The notes beneath the pieces were generated by a model. That model was not told the origin of the DNA. It did not search any database and saw only the letters and a program-made list of their open reading frames with translations. A program made the translations under genes and the position numbers. From contig NC_063260.1 in NCBI RefSeq assembly GCF_019578655.1, positions 11,410,501 to 11,474,500 on the forward strand: a DNA stretch of 64,000 bases, written 5' to 3'. The stretch's first letter is position 1. Every line of letters begins with the position of its first letter. The stretch comes from Ricinus communis (lineage: Eukaryota; Streptophyta; Magnoliopsida; Malpighiales; Euphorbiaceae). Shown piece by piece: positions 23,563-36,381 of the stretch.

Positions 23563-26325
23563 CTAGTGATCAGTAGAGCCTAAAAGTGAAAGAAGAAAGG
23601 TCCTATAATGGCCTGATGTCTCAGAGTGAACAGCATCTGTTAGTGATTTCTTATACAGCTTGTTGTATTCTTCCTTTATTTTCTGCATATCTAGCTCAGC
23701 CCTTGTAACTACTATCCTGATTAATGTAGTGTCTTTCGTTCCTAAACCCTTCATCGCCTTCCGCAGTACCTGCGTATCAAGTACTATAAATCACTATCGA
23801 CTAAAGTTCTTGAACTTCAGATGATTTTATCAGAGAGTCGCAGGACAATACCATAGCGAAATACTTAGCAGGATTATTGGCGCATTGCAAAATTGTTAAC
23901 AGGGCAAACTTGAAATTTCCTGTTGTTCCTTTCTTGATTGCCTGCAATCAATTTGTGAATCCATAGAAGAACTTCTAAGATAGCTAAAGCAATATAATGT
24001 TTTTGAGACATATACGTACCCTTCTCAGTTCCTTCCCATACAATTTTTGATAAGTGGAAGCAAGAGCCACCAAATGTGATCTGCTTCTTTCACTAAAAAT
24101 CTGTATCAAAATCTTATCATCCATTCCAAATTTTTTCTCTCCAAGTTTATGCATAGTTTTAGCATCATTCTCTACCAGCACTCTATCCATTTCTGGTCCT
24201 TCGTACCGGGACACATTTATATATGCCAGCAGTAACTGCCATAACAATAATAATAATGTGATGATCAATGATTAAATCAACCTACTTAAACTACATTTCT
24301 TTTTCTATTTTCTTACAGTTGAGCAACATGTGGAAGTAATAAAATCAGACCTCTTTATGATTGCCAGATGTATGAGCTTGAATATCATACTCGAGGTGAG
24401 TACCGTGAGCGGAAGTATAAGCCTGTTTAATTTGTCGAATCTGGGATGATGCCCGGGAACATATTATTTCCGTTGCAGCTTTAAGTTCAATAATAGGTCC
24501 TGTTAAAGCCTGCCTGAGTGTAGTAACATGTCGGTCCAACGAATTTTGCATCCAGAGCATCACTGCTTTCTGATCATACGAGGAAAAAAAAACTATCAGG
24601 AGTGTCGTAAATTTGACTAGCAAGAAAAAAATAGAAAAGGTTCCCGAAGTCTCGATATACCTTAAGATGGCCATGAAGCTCTGAAGATAGCTCTTTCTTA
24701 AGGTCATATGAGTACATGGTTTCAAATTCTTGTTGAATGTCATCGCGCTGCGTTGCATCCCTGTGCGCAAGAATGCTGACAACTACTCCAGTATCACATC
24801 CTATTCCTGCTTTAATAACGTAACAGAGCTTGAATTACAAGTAACTTTATAATGAAGAACAATAACAGATGATTTTAATTTATTTTATTTTTTAAAATTG
24901 AACATGTGCATCACCTCCAATTTCTAGAAGCTAATCACTTTGCTGAAAAATAAACAGACAAGTCAAACAAAATCAGAATCAACTTCTAGTATGCCTATTA
25001 AACAAGATGATCCAAATATTGCTACTAAATTTAATGAAGATAGCGTTACATACTCTTTTGTTAAATGAATCCATGTATACTTTTTCTCAATAAATGATGT
25101 CATTTGTTTTCCATTTCAAACATTTTCGCACTCTCATAATCCATTGGAGTGTTACATGCAGAATGGTGTCAAATCAAGCCTCTAATAATTTATTTGTATA
25201 GGTAGCAGTCAGCCTCTAAAATTTCCAAAATCCCCTTAAGAAGAATTTATATTTTCAATAATGCTCCCCGAGAATTTAAGTTTATGGCCCTTTATTCTTT
25301 AAGTCTTTCAAAATTTATCTTGTAATTCCTTACATTTAATTTTGATCCCTAAGAACTTACTTCTATTATTCTTCTAATCATTAAAAAAGAAAAAACTTTA
25401 AAATTTTCCTCATATTTACTTCACATTTTAAGTTTAATTAGTTTAGAAATTTTGATTATATATATTTTTCTTACATTCCTCGTGAAGCTTACTCTAGCCC
25501 CCTAAACTCAATAGTCCTCAAAATGACATGTTACAGAGCTGCAATTGAATAATTTATGAAATTAGATATTCCAATTATGATTAAAGAAGACATATGCCAT
25601 CATCCCAACATTGAGTTTTTACAAATAATTTATCGAATTATGTTGTTCCCAAGATATTGATGACAAATTGAGAACTTGTCTAAACAAAAACATAACATTT
25701 TTCACAATGTCAATTCCAAGATCTCCATGTCTTTTTGGTGCATCACAAAGTGAATAATTTGGTGACATGAGATTGGGTTAGGAGTCATTTAGCAAATAGT
25801 ACTAAAAAGAAAAAAAATAATAAAAAAGAGATTCTCACTGCATCTATCATCATTGGTTGAATTCTGAAAACAAACGCATAATAAATGTCTCTGTCTACAT
25901 TTTAAACGACAGGACATAACTATGCTCAAAATTGGATTTGGTAAGAAGCCAAAATGTTTCTTTTTTATTTCCCAGAAATTGGAACCCACATTAAATCTAT
26001 TTAAAACAGAATGAAAATGCCTCTACCAACAATCAATATTAGAGCAAGATGGTGATCTCAATCTATATATTTCCCTCCCTTTTTTTTTTTTTTTTTTCGT
26101 TTTTGGCTTTATTGCGAGATAAATATCAAGAAATCGTAAATATGACATGAAACGAGATAAAAGTTTTAAAGCAATCAATAAAAGAACATCAAACAGTAAT
26201 GGCAAAATGAATGCAAAGAGAACCTAAAAGAAAAAAGAGAGAAATCAAGAACCTTTGAAAGCCCGATGTAGTTGGGTAGCATCATCACGAGGAGAAGTTG
26301 CTGAAGGTATTGTTAAAGTCGACAT
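23563..26325 (-). CDS. ANN5: Annexin, D5-like
   Basis: A calcium-dependent phospholipid-binding protein of the cytosol and membrane surface. Six exons on the minus strand: 26253-26325, 24661-24806, 24351-24569, 24020-24235, 23852-23941 and 23563-23769. They give 316 aa, standard for plant annexins, with all phases closing. Four annexin repeats are recognisable. Repeat 1 begins AFKGIGCDTG, repeat 2 includes RQALTGP...EIICSR, repeat 3 includes KKFGMDD...IFSERS, and repeat 4 has MKGLGTKD (254-261) with IRIVVTR. Only repeat 4 keeps a clear G-x-G-T calcium loop; repeat 1 has Cys in place of Thr, as I recall for D5-type annexins. Intron 1 is 1.4 kb. The pollen role known for the Arabidopsis relative is not shown by this sequence. 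Confidence 0.93.
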
Positions 26326-28233
26326 ATCTATCTATTCATTTATCCATCGCCAGAAGAAATAAATAAAATAAAAAATAAAAACTTTTGATGAATGAAAATA
26401 CTGTTTCATCAATGAAAATATCAACAGAAAATTTACAAACAAAAGTGAATTAATGAAAATGAGAGGAAGAGAGGGAGAATCTCAAGGACAACAAGTTACC
26501 CTCTCACCGCATTTTCTGTCCACCACTAACCCTATTCGCTAAATTTTCACCGTTACAACCAGTTCTTCACTAATTAATTATTTTCTTAAAGATTTTTTAA
26601 ATCTTTTTTTGGTAGATATTAATAAGAATTAATATTTAAATGGATATTCTTGCAATACAAAAAAAAAAATATAAATGTTTAGTTTTTGTATGTTGAGAAG
26701 AACAAATAAAAATATATGGCAGTTGAAAAATCTCCATTTTTAAATTATAACTTTCTAACTATTCAAATTATGTAACTACTTTGATAACATTCCATTAATT
26801 AGTCAGTTTAACTAGTTTGATGCTTCTGAATTTATATCGATTAACTAATTTAACATTTTAATTTTCGATTTAATTTAATCAACATTTAAATTTTATTTTT
26901 TTAATATCTAAATACCTATAATATCTAAACAAATGCATACCATAATTCTTATTTTTTGATAATATTTAAATATTTATATACAATACATAGTTGATATATT
27001 GAACGAAAACTCATGTCAAAAAGTATAAAAATATTATATTTATTAGGTTAAAATAAAAGTTAAAAAATTAGACTGACTAAATATAATATGTATTTGGCTT
27101 ATACTTAATTTATAATAATAATAATAAAAGAAACAAACGAACCAACATTAATTATTAAAAGAAATGAGCTAATGGTCACCTCCGTGTCGATAGAATGCGT
27201 TATAACAGTTACATCTGGCAATGTAAATATATAGCATAGTAAAGGACCATATGTAACATAACTTGTCAAAGTCACATAGATAGATGAATGACCAATGATC
27301 TTTAACCGGAGGCAATATTTTTTGATATAGGGATCAACTGATCCATAATAATATGGATCATGATAGGATCTCAAAGTAAATGACCTTACATCCACCATAA
27401 TAAAATTTTATTCTTACTATTAATGAATTGATCTAATTATCTTTATATTACTTTTAATTTTAATTTTTACTATAATGTAAAATGAATTATAATTTAATTT
27501 TTTATTATAAATTATTAATTAATTAGTTCTAGATAAATTTATGTTTAGTGTTGCTTATTATATTATTATTTATTATTATGATATTTTTTTTGAGATGCAA
27601 GTCAATGAAATTGATTTCACTCTTTATAAAAAATTGTAAGTTGAAATAAAAAATAATTGTCTAATTAGATTCTTTTCAATTAATATTGCTCATAATGCAC
27701 GTAAACTATTATTGTAAAAATTATAATATAAATTATTTAATAAACTAATACATAATATAATGTTTATTAAATATATTTAACTATTTTATGAGTATTTTTT
27801 TATCATATAGTAGGAAATAATATGTTATCATATATTTTACAAATTTAATGAATAGTTAGACTTCAAAAAATTTATGTATCATAAAACATTTAAATTTTCT
27901 CTTTATTTTGATTTAATTACTTATTATTAATACTAAAATTTACATATTTATATTATCCAATTATATTTTTATTAAAATTATTATTTATTAGAAAATAGTT
28001 TTTTTAATTGAATAAGTAATTTTATTTATTTTCTTAATATATTATAATTATATTATTCCAATAATTATCTATTCCAAAATATTGACATAAAATCTCTATT
28101 TTAATACAAAGAAATAAAAAATAATTGCTGATTTTACAAAGAAAATAAAATAAAAAAATAAGGAACAAACTATGAATTTTATAAAAATATATGATTAAAA
28201 TGAAAATTTTCTTTTATACCCTCGACAAAGGAA

Positions 28234-28570
28234 CTATATATATATATACATACTAATTTCTAAAATATAATTTTGTTTTGACGTATCTGCTTAATTTTTT
28301 ATACAATTTTTTTTTATTTTGACATGTGTACTTATTTTTGACACATGAGATTCAAGCTGATGTATGATTTTATAGTTTAATTTATTGATTAATATGTTAC
28401 ATTCCTAATTAAATATCAACTCTAATTCTAAACAATAAAATATTAATTATATTAAAATATAATAGTAATTAATAATTTATTTTCCAATCAGATAATGATG
28501 TTAATTCTATCCTAAAAAATAGTATATTAATTATATTTTAATATACATCCTTAATATTCCATCAATATAA
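28234..28570 (-). repeat. Dispersed AT-rich repeat, copy B (inverted relative to copy A)
   Basis: The reverse complement contains ACTATAAAATCATACATCAG, CTCATGTGTCAAAAATAAGT and ACACATGTCAAAA in the order seen at 19198-19285. It also has two 83 bp-type units and a (TA)n end at 28234-28247. This is a second copy of the 18950-19326 family. Confidence 0.6.
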
Positions 28571-28689
28571 AATTATAATATGATTATAGTGGAATTATAA
28601 TAATTATTAATTAATTCTATTAGTATTATAGAATTAAATTAATTAAAATAAAATTAGTATTATATAAACTAAAAATATATTATATTATA

Positions 28690-28745
28690 TATTTAATATT
28701 AATATATTTTTATTCTCTTAAAAGAATGATATTTACAAATATAAT
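28690..28745 (+). repeat. ~55 bp direct repeat, first copy
   Basis: The core ttaatatatttttattct followed by atttacaaatataataaaga recurs at 29027-29080 with a few changes and small gaps. Confidence 0.5.
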
Positions 28746-29026
28746 AAAGAAAAATATCGTTAAATTTATTATAGAACAATTTTTGTATCATAATTATTTT
28801 AGATCAAATTGGTTGCTCAAATTATTATCATTGTTTTCATTTCACTATCATATTTCTCCTTTACGTGGTGTACTTGGTTTTTTCTTCTTTTTCTTTCTTT
28901 TATTAACTTCATTAGAGTACTTATAAAAAAATAATTAAAATTTATTTTTACTCGTAAAAATTTATGAATTAATATAAATAATCAATTGTTTAATAATTTT
29001 TTTCTATTCTATTTTAATTTAGTTTT

Positions 29027-29080
29027 AATATATTTTTATTCTTAAGATAATGCCATTTACAAATATAATCAAGGAAAAGT
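29027..29080 (+). repeat. ~55 bp direct repeat, second copy
   Basis: This is homologous to 28690-28745, about 340 bp downstream and in the same orientation. It could be the ends of a small degenerate element or a local duplication. Confidence 0.5.
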
Positions 29081-32000
29081 TTATTCAAGTACTCCTCAAA
29101 ATTGTAAAATAAACTATATCTTAATGAAATTAAACTTATAAAATGGATAATTGTATCAAATTTTACTAAAATATTAAAATCTTTTTATCATACAATAGAA
29201 ATAAAATAACCTTTTAAAAATATCATTTTTAAATAATTATCGTTACATGCTTAATGCAAGAACATCATAAATCAATAAATGACGTCATTTTGATAGATAT
29301 CAAGAAATAACACCATGAATGAATTGTTTCGGATATAATGGGAAGGAGCATGAAAATGAACATGCAACCGAAGAAAATGAAAGCACTTGATTTAATTCTC
29401 TCCATATAATTGCATTACCTTTCTAAATAGTTTTTCATTCAGAATATTATCAAACTTTTATATTAATATGAAACTAGATTTTTATTCGCTTATTACTTGG
29501 GTACATAATTAATATATGATATTTGAAGACTTGAATATTTTTATAGTAACTTTGTTTTTGTTAAAAGTATTATTTTTCTAAAATATTACCATATATATAT
29601 TAAAATGAATCTATCTATACTAATGAACTTACTTATACATAGTATTAGATCAATAAGTAATGGTAATATAAATTTTGAAAACCCTTCCTTAAATTTCAGG
29701 CAGTAGGCGGGTTATTGAAAAAATAATAAAGGGCAATGAGGAGGTGCACTGTGGATGAATAAATTAACTTTATAAGATTTATTTACTGCGAGTTTAATTT
29801 GTTAATTGTAGCCATCTAGGTTGATTCCTTTTAATTACTGCGAGTTTAATTTCTTAATCTGCATGGAATCCTCAGTTTGTTAATTAAGGTTCTATTTCTA
29901 TTTGGAAACCAATAACCACTGTTTCTACTTTTTAGAAAATTTTAAACACTCAATTATTGGATTATTAGTCAAATGATTAAATATATATATCCATTAGTTG
30001 GAATTTCTAGTTCACAACAGTATGCCATTTGACATCATAGGAAGACTTCCTTCAGTCACCGTTCGATTGTGTGAGAAATTTAATAAATTTCATGGATTTT
30101 TAGTCAAATTTATTATTTGACTAAAACAGGGTCATAAAATCCATGAATTTTAACAAATTCATCCTCCTACTTTTGAAAGTTTTGATTTTCTATCTAGAAG
30201 ATAAGAAAAGTTAAAAAAATTCGCCATTTCTTAAGGAATAATTAATTGTTTTGATATTTTTTAATTCAGTGTTATTTTATTAATCAATAAATTTTATTTA
30301 CAATCTAAATAGCGGTGAAATTTTATATTTTATATTCATATAATTTGATTAAGTCTATAAATTTAAAAATCCTTTAGAGAATAAAATTGCCATTATATAA
30401 CTTCGTCATTTATATGAATCTCTATGCAACTTCAGCTAAGCTAAATATTTTCATCCGAGTTAAATCTGATATTAGATAATTTTTTTTAAAAAGTCATTAT
30501 TAAACTAGAATGACGGAAGATAATTGTTGATTGCATGAGACTGTTAATATATTATTTTGATTCTATTCAAAGTTTTATGTGAATAAAACTGATAAAGTTT
30601 TATGCAATAAAACCCAATTTTTAAATAAAATATTAAAATTCATAATACCTTAATAAGTAAATATTTAATAAATAAAAACTTGACCTCAATAATAAGAAAC
30701 TTCAGTCCTGAGCCGTGTAATGGAGTAAATTAATGATGTTGCTAGATGTATAGGATAATAATTTTAGAAAAGAAAAAGAAAATATCTTAATGCTTGATAA
30801 AAATATAAATTAATAGTCACTCCTACAGTAAGAGTTACCTCCTCGACCTTATCTCTCCCTAATTTCAACTTTCATGATTCATGCAAATGGAATTTATGAT
30901 ATTTAATATTTTTTTAACGTTTTTAAACTTTTTTACACAATTATAGAAAAATTAGCCGGTTATTAAAAAATGGTTGATTGGATAGTTCGTATAAGTTCAG
31001 TTGATCACATTCAAATTAATTTGGTTGAATCAATTAATAACCACTCCAATAATATTAATTTATAGAAACTTTACTGTAAATAATAATTAAGAAATGCCGG
31101 GTCATTATCCAAAAATTGAGGACCACTCCATTGGTGACTTAATTGCTATTGCTAGAATCAACTATCTTATAAGATAATTCCAAACCCACTTGATTTTAAT
31201 AAAATTATCGTCCACACAGAAAAGAAATAAATAAACCAACTTGTAGAATTATTTGAATTATTCTTACAGTATATAAAAAAAAAGGGTGAGAATGCACGCG
31301 TCCTGTCTGCATTGGATAGTCTCATTAACAATAAAGTACTTGCACTTGTTGATAGCAAATTGAATATTTTTTATATTGCTAGTGTGGGGCAGCATTTATA
31401 CATATTTGCACATTCAGATATTAAAAATATTAAACAAATTCTTTAATATATTATTATTATTATTTCTCTTTAGGGTTAGGTTAGATACTATTCTAAAGTC
31501 ACGATACTCTTAATTTTGAGTAAAATAATACAAGAAATGATCATACAAAAATTGCAGCAAATTGATTAATGATTTAATTTTTGTTCTTGTCAAGAGGAAC
31601 AAATACGAAACACTGCCGGCATCCATGGCTCTATGCTCTCACTCTCAATGCTCTCGTGGATTGCTCCAATTTTTGTAGATAGAATTCTTTTTAAAGATTA
31701 AGAAGATTTGGCACACAGCCCACTCCAATTTATGTTTGATTTTTCTAAAAAAGATTCGTGAAAATGTAATAAAATGCGGAATATATAAAAAGAATAATCA
31801 TTCTTTAATATTTGTCATAAATATAATAATTGACTTAATATTAAAAAAAAAAAAAGAACTTTACAAAATAATGAAAGAAATGAAATGGAAAAGATAGAAA
31901 AATAATAAAATCAAAATAAGATGAAAAGGATAATAGATAGAGTCAAAACACTTGGTAAAGAACTAGAATTAGATTGATTATAAAGCATTACGAAGACGTT

Positions 32001-32550
32001 TAGAGATATTAAATCTCAACTATTTTACAAATTGATTTTAATATGTCACGTGCATAAGCGCAATTGACACTTATGTGTCCATCTTGAAATCCCTTGCATT
32101 ACAAGAATAAGAAAATAAAAGTAAAAAGTGCAACAAATAAAAATAAAATGCACTACAAGTGAAAAAAAAAAATGTCATAGAGGTTATGAAAATAACTTTT
32201 ACGAATAAAACTTTCTTTTCTTCATCTTCTTTTTGAGTAATATTAATATTTTCATGATCGATACATAGCTATTAATATTAAAATAATAACGCATGGTAAT
32301 TATTCTATATTTAAATATAAAATACTTATATTGTATATATCAATAACCTATTTATTAAGGTGTATATATTTAATGTAAATAAATTTTATCTTGTCAAAAT
32401 GGTGAAATTATAAATTCAAAAGCAAAATAATAAGTAAATATATGAACAATTTGATTAATTAATGGGGGATATATACAGAAAAATTAAATGGTAACAATAA
32501 ACTGATGGTTAATTAGAAAGGAAAAAGAAAAGGGGAGCATCAATTAATAA

Positions 32551-33081
32551 TTAAATATACACTGCTTGTACATTATAATAATAATAATAATAATGATAAA
32601 ATAAATTATCTTTGCAATAATTCTGGAGAGTTGCAAGTATTTGCATGGAGTGGTAGATGTAATAGATGCAAGAAGCCAAGAACTGTAGAAGAAGGGAGGC
32701 CAAAAAATGCCATTTTGTTATTAGTATTATTTTCTTAAATGAGAAAGTGAAGAGCACGTAGAATGTAGTGGATTCAGCCATCATCATCATTGGATCATCA
32801 TCTACAGCCTCTATTGCTCTTTTTTTATTATTTCTTTTTGAAGAAACACACGCAAATGAAAATTGAGAAAAAAGAAAGAAAACTAATTTCTTCATGCTGC
32901 AATTGCAAGAAACTAATTGGATGGAAATGAATTCTCCAACCAAAAGAAAGGACAAGAAATCAAAATTGTCCATTAAATAGTAATACAACAAACAATATCT
33001 AAATACCATGTCAGCATAAGCACCAATTACTTTTCTTTCTTTTTTCCTTCTTCTCCTTTGGGTTTCAACATTTATATGCAT
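32551..33081 (-). CDS. Hypothetical 176-codon ORF, uncertain
   Basis: An uninterrupted ATG-initiated frame in AT-rich DNA where stops are frequent. The predicted protein starts with a basic stretch (ETQRRRRKKERK). It then has several hydrophobic segments, an acidic/Met run (DDDPMMMM) and a tyrosine-rich low-complexity end encoded by an (ATA)n microsatellite. I recognise no family. It lies upstream of, and divergent from, the 5-phosphatase gene and may be a chance ORF or part of its promoter region. No splice or codon-use evidence supports it strongly. Confidence 0.2.
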   Translation of the reverse strand: MHINVETQRRRRKKERKVIGAYADMVFRYCLLYYYLMDNFDFLSFLLVGEFISIQLVSCNCSMKKLVFFLFSQFSFACVSSKRNNKKRAIEAVDDDPMMMMAESTTFYVLFTFSFKKIILITKWHFLASLLLQFLASCIYYIYHSMQILATLQNYCKDNLFYHYYYYYYNVQAVYI

Positions 33082-33259
33082 ATGAAATTGTTGATTTGGC
33101 CAGTAGCTATAGCTCTCCCTTTCCCACTTGCATTTTTCTTCCCATCATAAACAAATCTCCAAAATGCTCATGAGATATCCTTCAAATCAAAATCAGCTAG
33201 CTCAACAACAATAATCATATAAATTTTATATACCTGCAACCTCCCCCCCAATAAAACTA

Positions 33260-33281
33260 TTATATATATATATATATATAT
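33260..33281. repeat. (TA)n microsatellite, possible TATA region of IP5P
   Basis: About eleven TA units directly precede the CT/GA-rich stretch attagagaccaaggttctct. The position, about 420 bases before the ATG, would suit a core promoter with a long leader. Confidence 0.45.
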
Positions 33282-33696
33282 TAGAGACCAAGGTTCTCTG
33301 CTCTCTCTTTCTTGGTTTATACATGGTTGCTGTTATAATAAATCAAGAAAACCAAGAAACATCATCATCCACGTCACAGTAAGTGCTTCTTGTTTCCAAC
33401 TTGCAGAGGTCTCTCTCATTTCTCAGCATGCCATGATCTCTATCTTTCTGCCATTTCTTTCTTTTTATCTCTTTCGGCATTCTCTATCTGACCCCTTTAT
33501 CTCCTCTCTAATCCTTCCTTTCTCTCCTCTGGCTGTGTCATGTGCATGTCTCATCATGCCAGGAAATGAAGGAGAAGTACTCAGCTTTATGGCCCTTATT
33601 TACTTTCTTCTCAGCTAGCAGCTTATATATGTACATATGGTTAATTATGGATTACCAAATTTTGATGCAAGTCTTAATTTCTTGTTATGTAAGGTT

Positions 33697-36381
33697 ATGT
33701 GGCCAAGATTGGTAGCAAGCAAGATCTTGAGAAAGAGACTGGGAAGCAACAACTTCGTAGCAGATTTTCCGCACAATGGTACTACAGAAGGTAGTTTGCT
33801 CGATATTCCAAACTTCGGTCAACCATCTTTGAGCGCTGACACCATCTTTGATCATCGCCACAAGGTCGACACACACAACTATAAGTAAGCAAGCTAGCAA
33901 CACCTGTTTGTGTATGTAAATTAATATTTCTTTATTCATGTACCTAAAATATATATATAACATAAAAATTTCTATTTCTTGGTTTTCCAATTTCAATTAA
34001 TTCCGCCAATCATTCTTCTTGCAAAAGGATTTTTGTTAGTACGTGGAATGTTGGTGGGATTGCACCAAGTGAAGACTTGGATATGGAGGATTGGCTTGAC
34101 ACGCCCAACAATTGCGACATATATGTTCTTGGGTATATTTCATATTTCCCACTTTTACTATAAGTATAAGCTTAAAATTAAAATTTGATTAAAGATATAT
34201 ATAATTCAATACAGATTTCAAGAGATTGTGCCACTTAGAGCATCAAATGTTCTAGGTTCTGAGAAAAGCAGGATTTCCATGAAATGGAATTCTTTGATTA
34301 GGCGAGCATTGAACAAGAAGATCAATCACTACTATTCTAATGGCGAAAAGGAAATCGAAAACAGCAATATTCTTCCAGGTTTCAGGTGTGTTATTAGCAA
34401 ACAGATGGTTGGAATATTGATATCAGTTTGGGTTCGAAGCCATCTTCGTCCTTATATCAGACATCCTAGTGTCTCATGTGTTGGCTGCGGCATCATGAGT
34501 TGCCTTGGAAATAAGGTACATGGACTATAAATTTTAGTTTATAAAACTAATAAGCTAAATTGCACTCACAAATCACAACCAAAATCTTTATCATATGTGA
34601 GTACATGCATGCTAACGAGATGAATATTTACGTAATTGAAGAAACAAAGATTAACAGTTCTTCTGATAACCACCTTTTCAACTTTATATCTCTATACATA
34701 TGCATTTATATATGTACTTTTTATCATTTCCAGTACATTAGAGAAAAAAAAGAAAGACAGCATTACTTGATTAATTGTATTCGATAATTAATTTATTATG
34801 TCTCCATGTCTGTAAACGGGTAATTACAATTTTGATTTAATTTGCAGGGTTCTGTATCAGTTAGATTTCAGCTGCATGAAACAAGTTTCTGCTTTATATG
34901 CAGTCATCTAGCATCAGGAGGTAGAGAAGGAGATGAAAAACACAGAAACTCTGATGTAGCTGAGATCTTGTTGCGAACAAGTTTCCCTAGAGGCCCTTCA
35001 CTTGATTTGCCAAGAAAGATTCTAGATCACGAGTATGTGAAAATTATTATAACTAATATTGGCAGTATTATTAATTTGTTATTATGAGTAGTAGAATCAT
35101 ATGATTAATTCTGTTGAAAGTTGAAACCGTCCAAAACCAATTTGTTATTATGTTAATATACCTTCTTAATCAATGATTATTCAACACTTAGTCTCGCTAC
35201 TAACCATGAGTATAAGACATTGCTCAGATAATAAAGTAGGAGCTTAAACACCAATTATTATTGCTAATTTTAACTTTGAAGTTGTCGCTTGAGGCCGTCA
35301 AAACAAAAATATATATATAATTATCAAATTATTAAGCAAATGACTTTCTAAAATATTGTATAAAAGAATTATAGGGTGGTTGTTGAAAGAATTGAAAATG
35401 AGGTGGGCTCATTGAAATAGTGGGTAGTAGCTAAACCGCCTGAAAGGGATGATTTCTATGCCAGTAAACCATAAAAGTAGAAAATAAATTTAAAATCCTT
35501 TTCTTATAGCAACTTGCACTTTATTAAGTTTATTATTTCTGTAAGCTCGTGTCTGTATATATATATATATATATACATGTATGGCATCAATATTTGCATC
35601 TTTTTATTTAGAAAGAAAAACAAACAATCACATCTTGGTTATGTCAGCTAATTTCTTGATTTAGTGCAGTCGGGTAATTTTGCTTGGAGATTTGAATTAT
35701 AGAATTTCACTTCCAGAAGCAACAACTCGATTATTGGTGGATAAAAAAGAATGGAATTCCTTATTAGAAAATGATCAGGTATTTAATTAATTGCAATAAG
35801 GAATCATCATCATGTTAATTAATTACAAAACGTTATCATTCATACTATTAATCATCACTTCAATTAATTACTTTTTCCCCTTTTTCTCTGATATGGAAAT
35901 GAAGCTGAGAATGGAGCTATTGAGCGGTCAAACATTTGAAGGTTGGCATGAAGGAACAATCAAATTTGCTCCAACTTACAAATACTGCCCAAATTCTAAT
36001 GTATACTTTGGATGCGTTGAAGGCAAAAAAGGCGAAAAATGGCGTGCCCCTGCATGGTAAATGTACTTAGTTTTTAAAATCAGATATAGCTTGGATGCAA
36101 TATACACTGACCTTTTCACTTGGGTGCTCAAACACAGGTGTGATCGGATTGTTTGGTACGGAGAAGGATTAAAGCAACATTTATACACGAGAGGTGAAGC
36201 AAATTTTTCTGATCATAGACCAGTTAAGGCAATATTTTCAGCTGAAGTTGAGGTTCTACAAACACTGAAAGGACTTCAGCAATTCTTCCTATCAGAGAGG
36301 TTTGATCAAATAACAGACAAATTTGAGATGCCCCCCTCCGAAAATCTTCTCTGTAATGGCAGATTAAGCTTCAAAATATAA
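33697..36381 (+). CDS. IP5P5: Type I inositol polyphosphate 5-phosphatase, IP5P5/BST1-like
   Basis: Removes the 5-phosphate from inositol polyphosphates and possibly phosphoinositides, which damps IP3/PIP2 signalling. Seven exons: 33697-33884, 34028-34132, 34215-34515, 34848-35032, 35670-35778, 35905-36056 and 36138-36381. They give 427 aa with closed phases. Catalytic motifs are complete: TWNVGG (68-73), GDLNYR (266-271), PAWCDR (345-350) and SDHRPV (371-376). The N-terminus MWPRLVASKILRKRLGSNNF is the start I remember for the IP5P5 (BRISTLED1/MRH3) group, so 33697 was chosen over the in-frame ATG at 33637. The root-hair role of the Arabidopsis relative is family knowledge. No WD40 repeats are present, which excludes the large type II-like plant forms. 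Confidence 0.93.

Larger units (their letters stand above)
26326..33696. other. Long AT-rich intergenic region, annexin promoter to IP5P leader
   Basis: About 7.4 kb of mostly very AT-rich sequence. It contains repeat copy B (28234-28570), a pair of ~55 bp direct repeats (28690-28745 and 29027-29080), one unexpectedly long ORF (32551-33081, minus) and a (TA)n run at 33260-33281. The GA- and CT-rich stretch from about 33285 to 33696 is probably the IP5P leader. No other gene is supported. Confidence 0.55.

Noticed and set aside
27105..27398. 97-codon minus ORF rich in Tyr and Ile
   Set aside because: No motif, AT-rich low-complexity end and no neighbouring exons; possibly part of an unknown repeat.
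30085..30150. Inverted match aatttcatggatttt / aaaatccatgaatt
   Set aside because: A short palindrome without defined element ends or further copies seen.
33433..33618. 61-codon ORF upstream of IP5P
   Set aside because: Ser/Phe/Leu-rich product of a CT-rich leader; no family resemblance.
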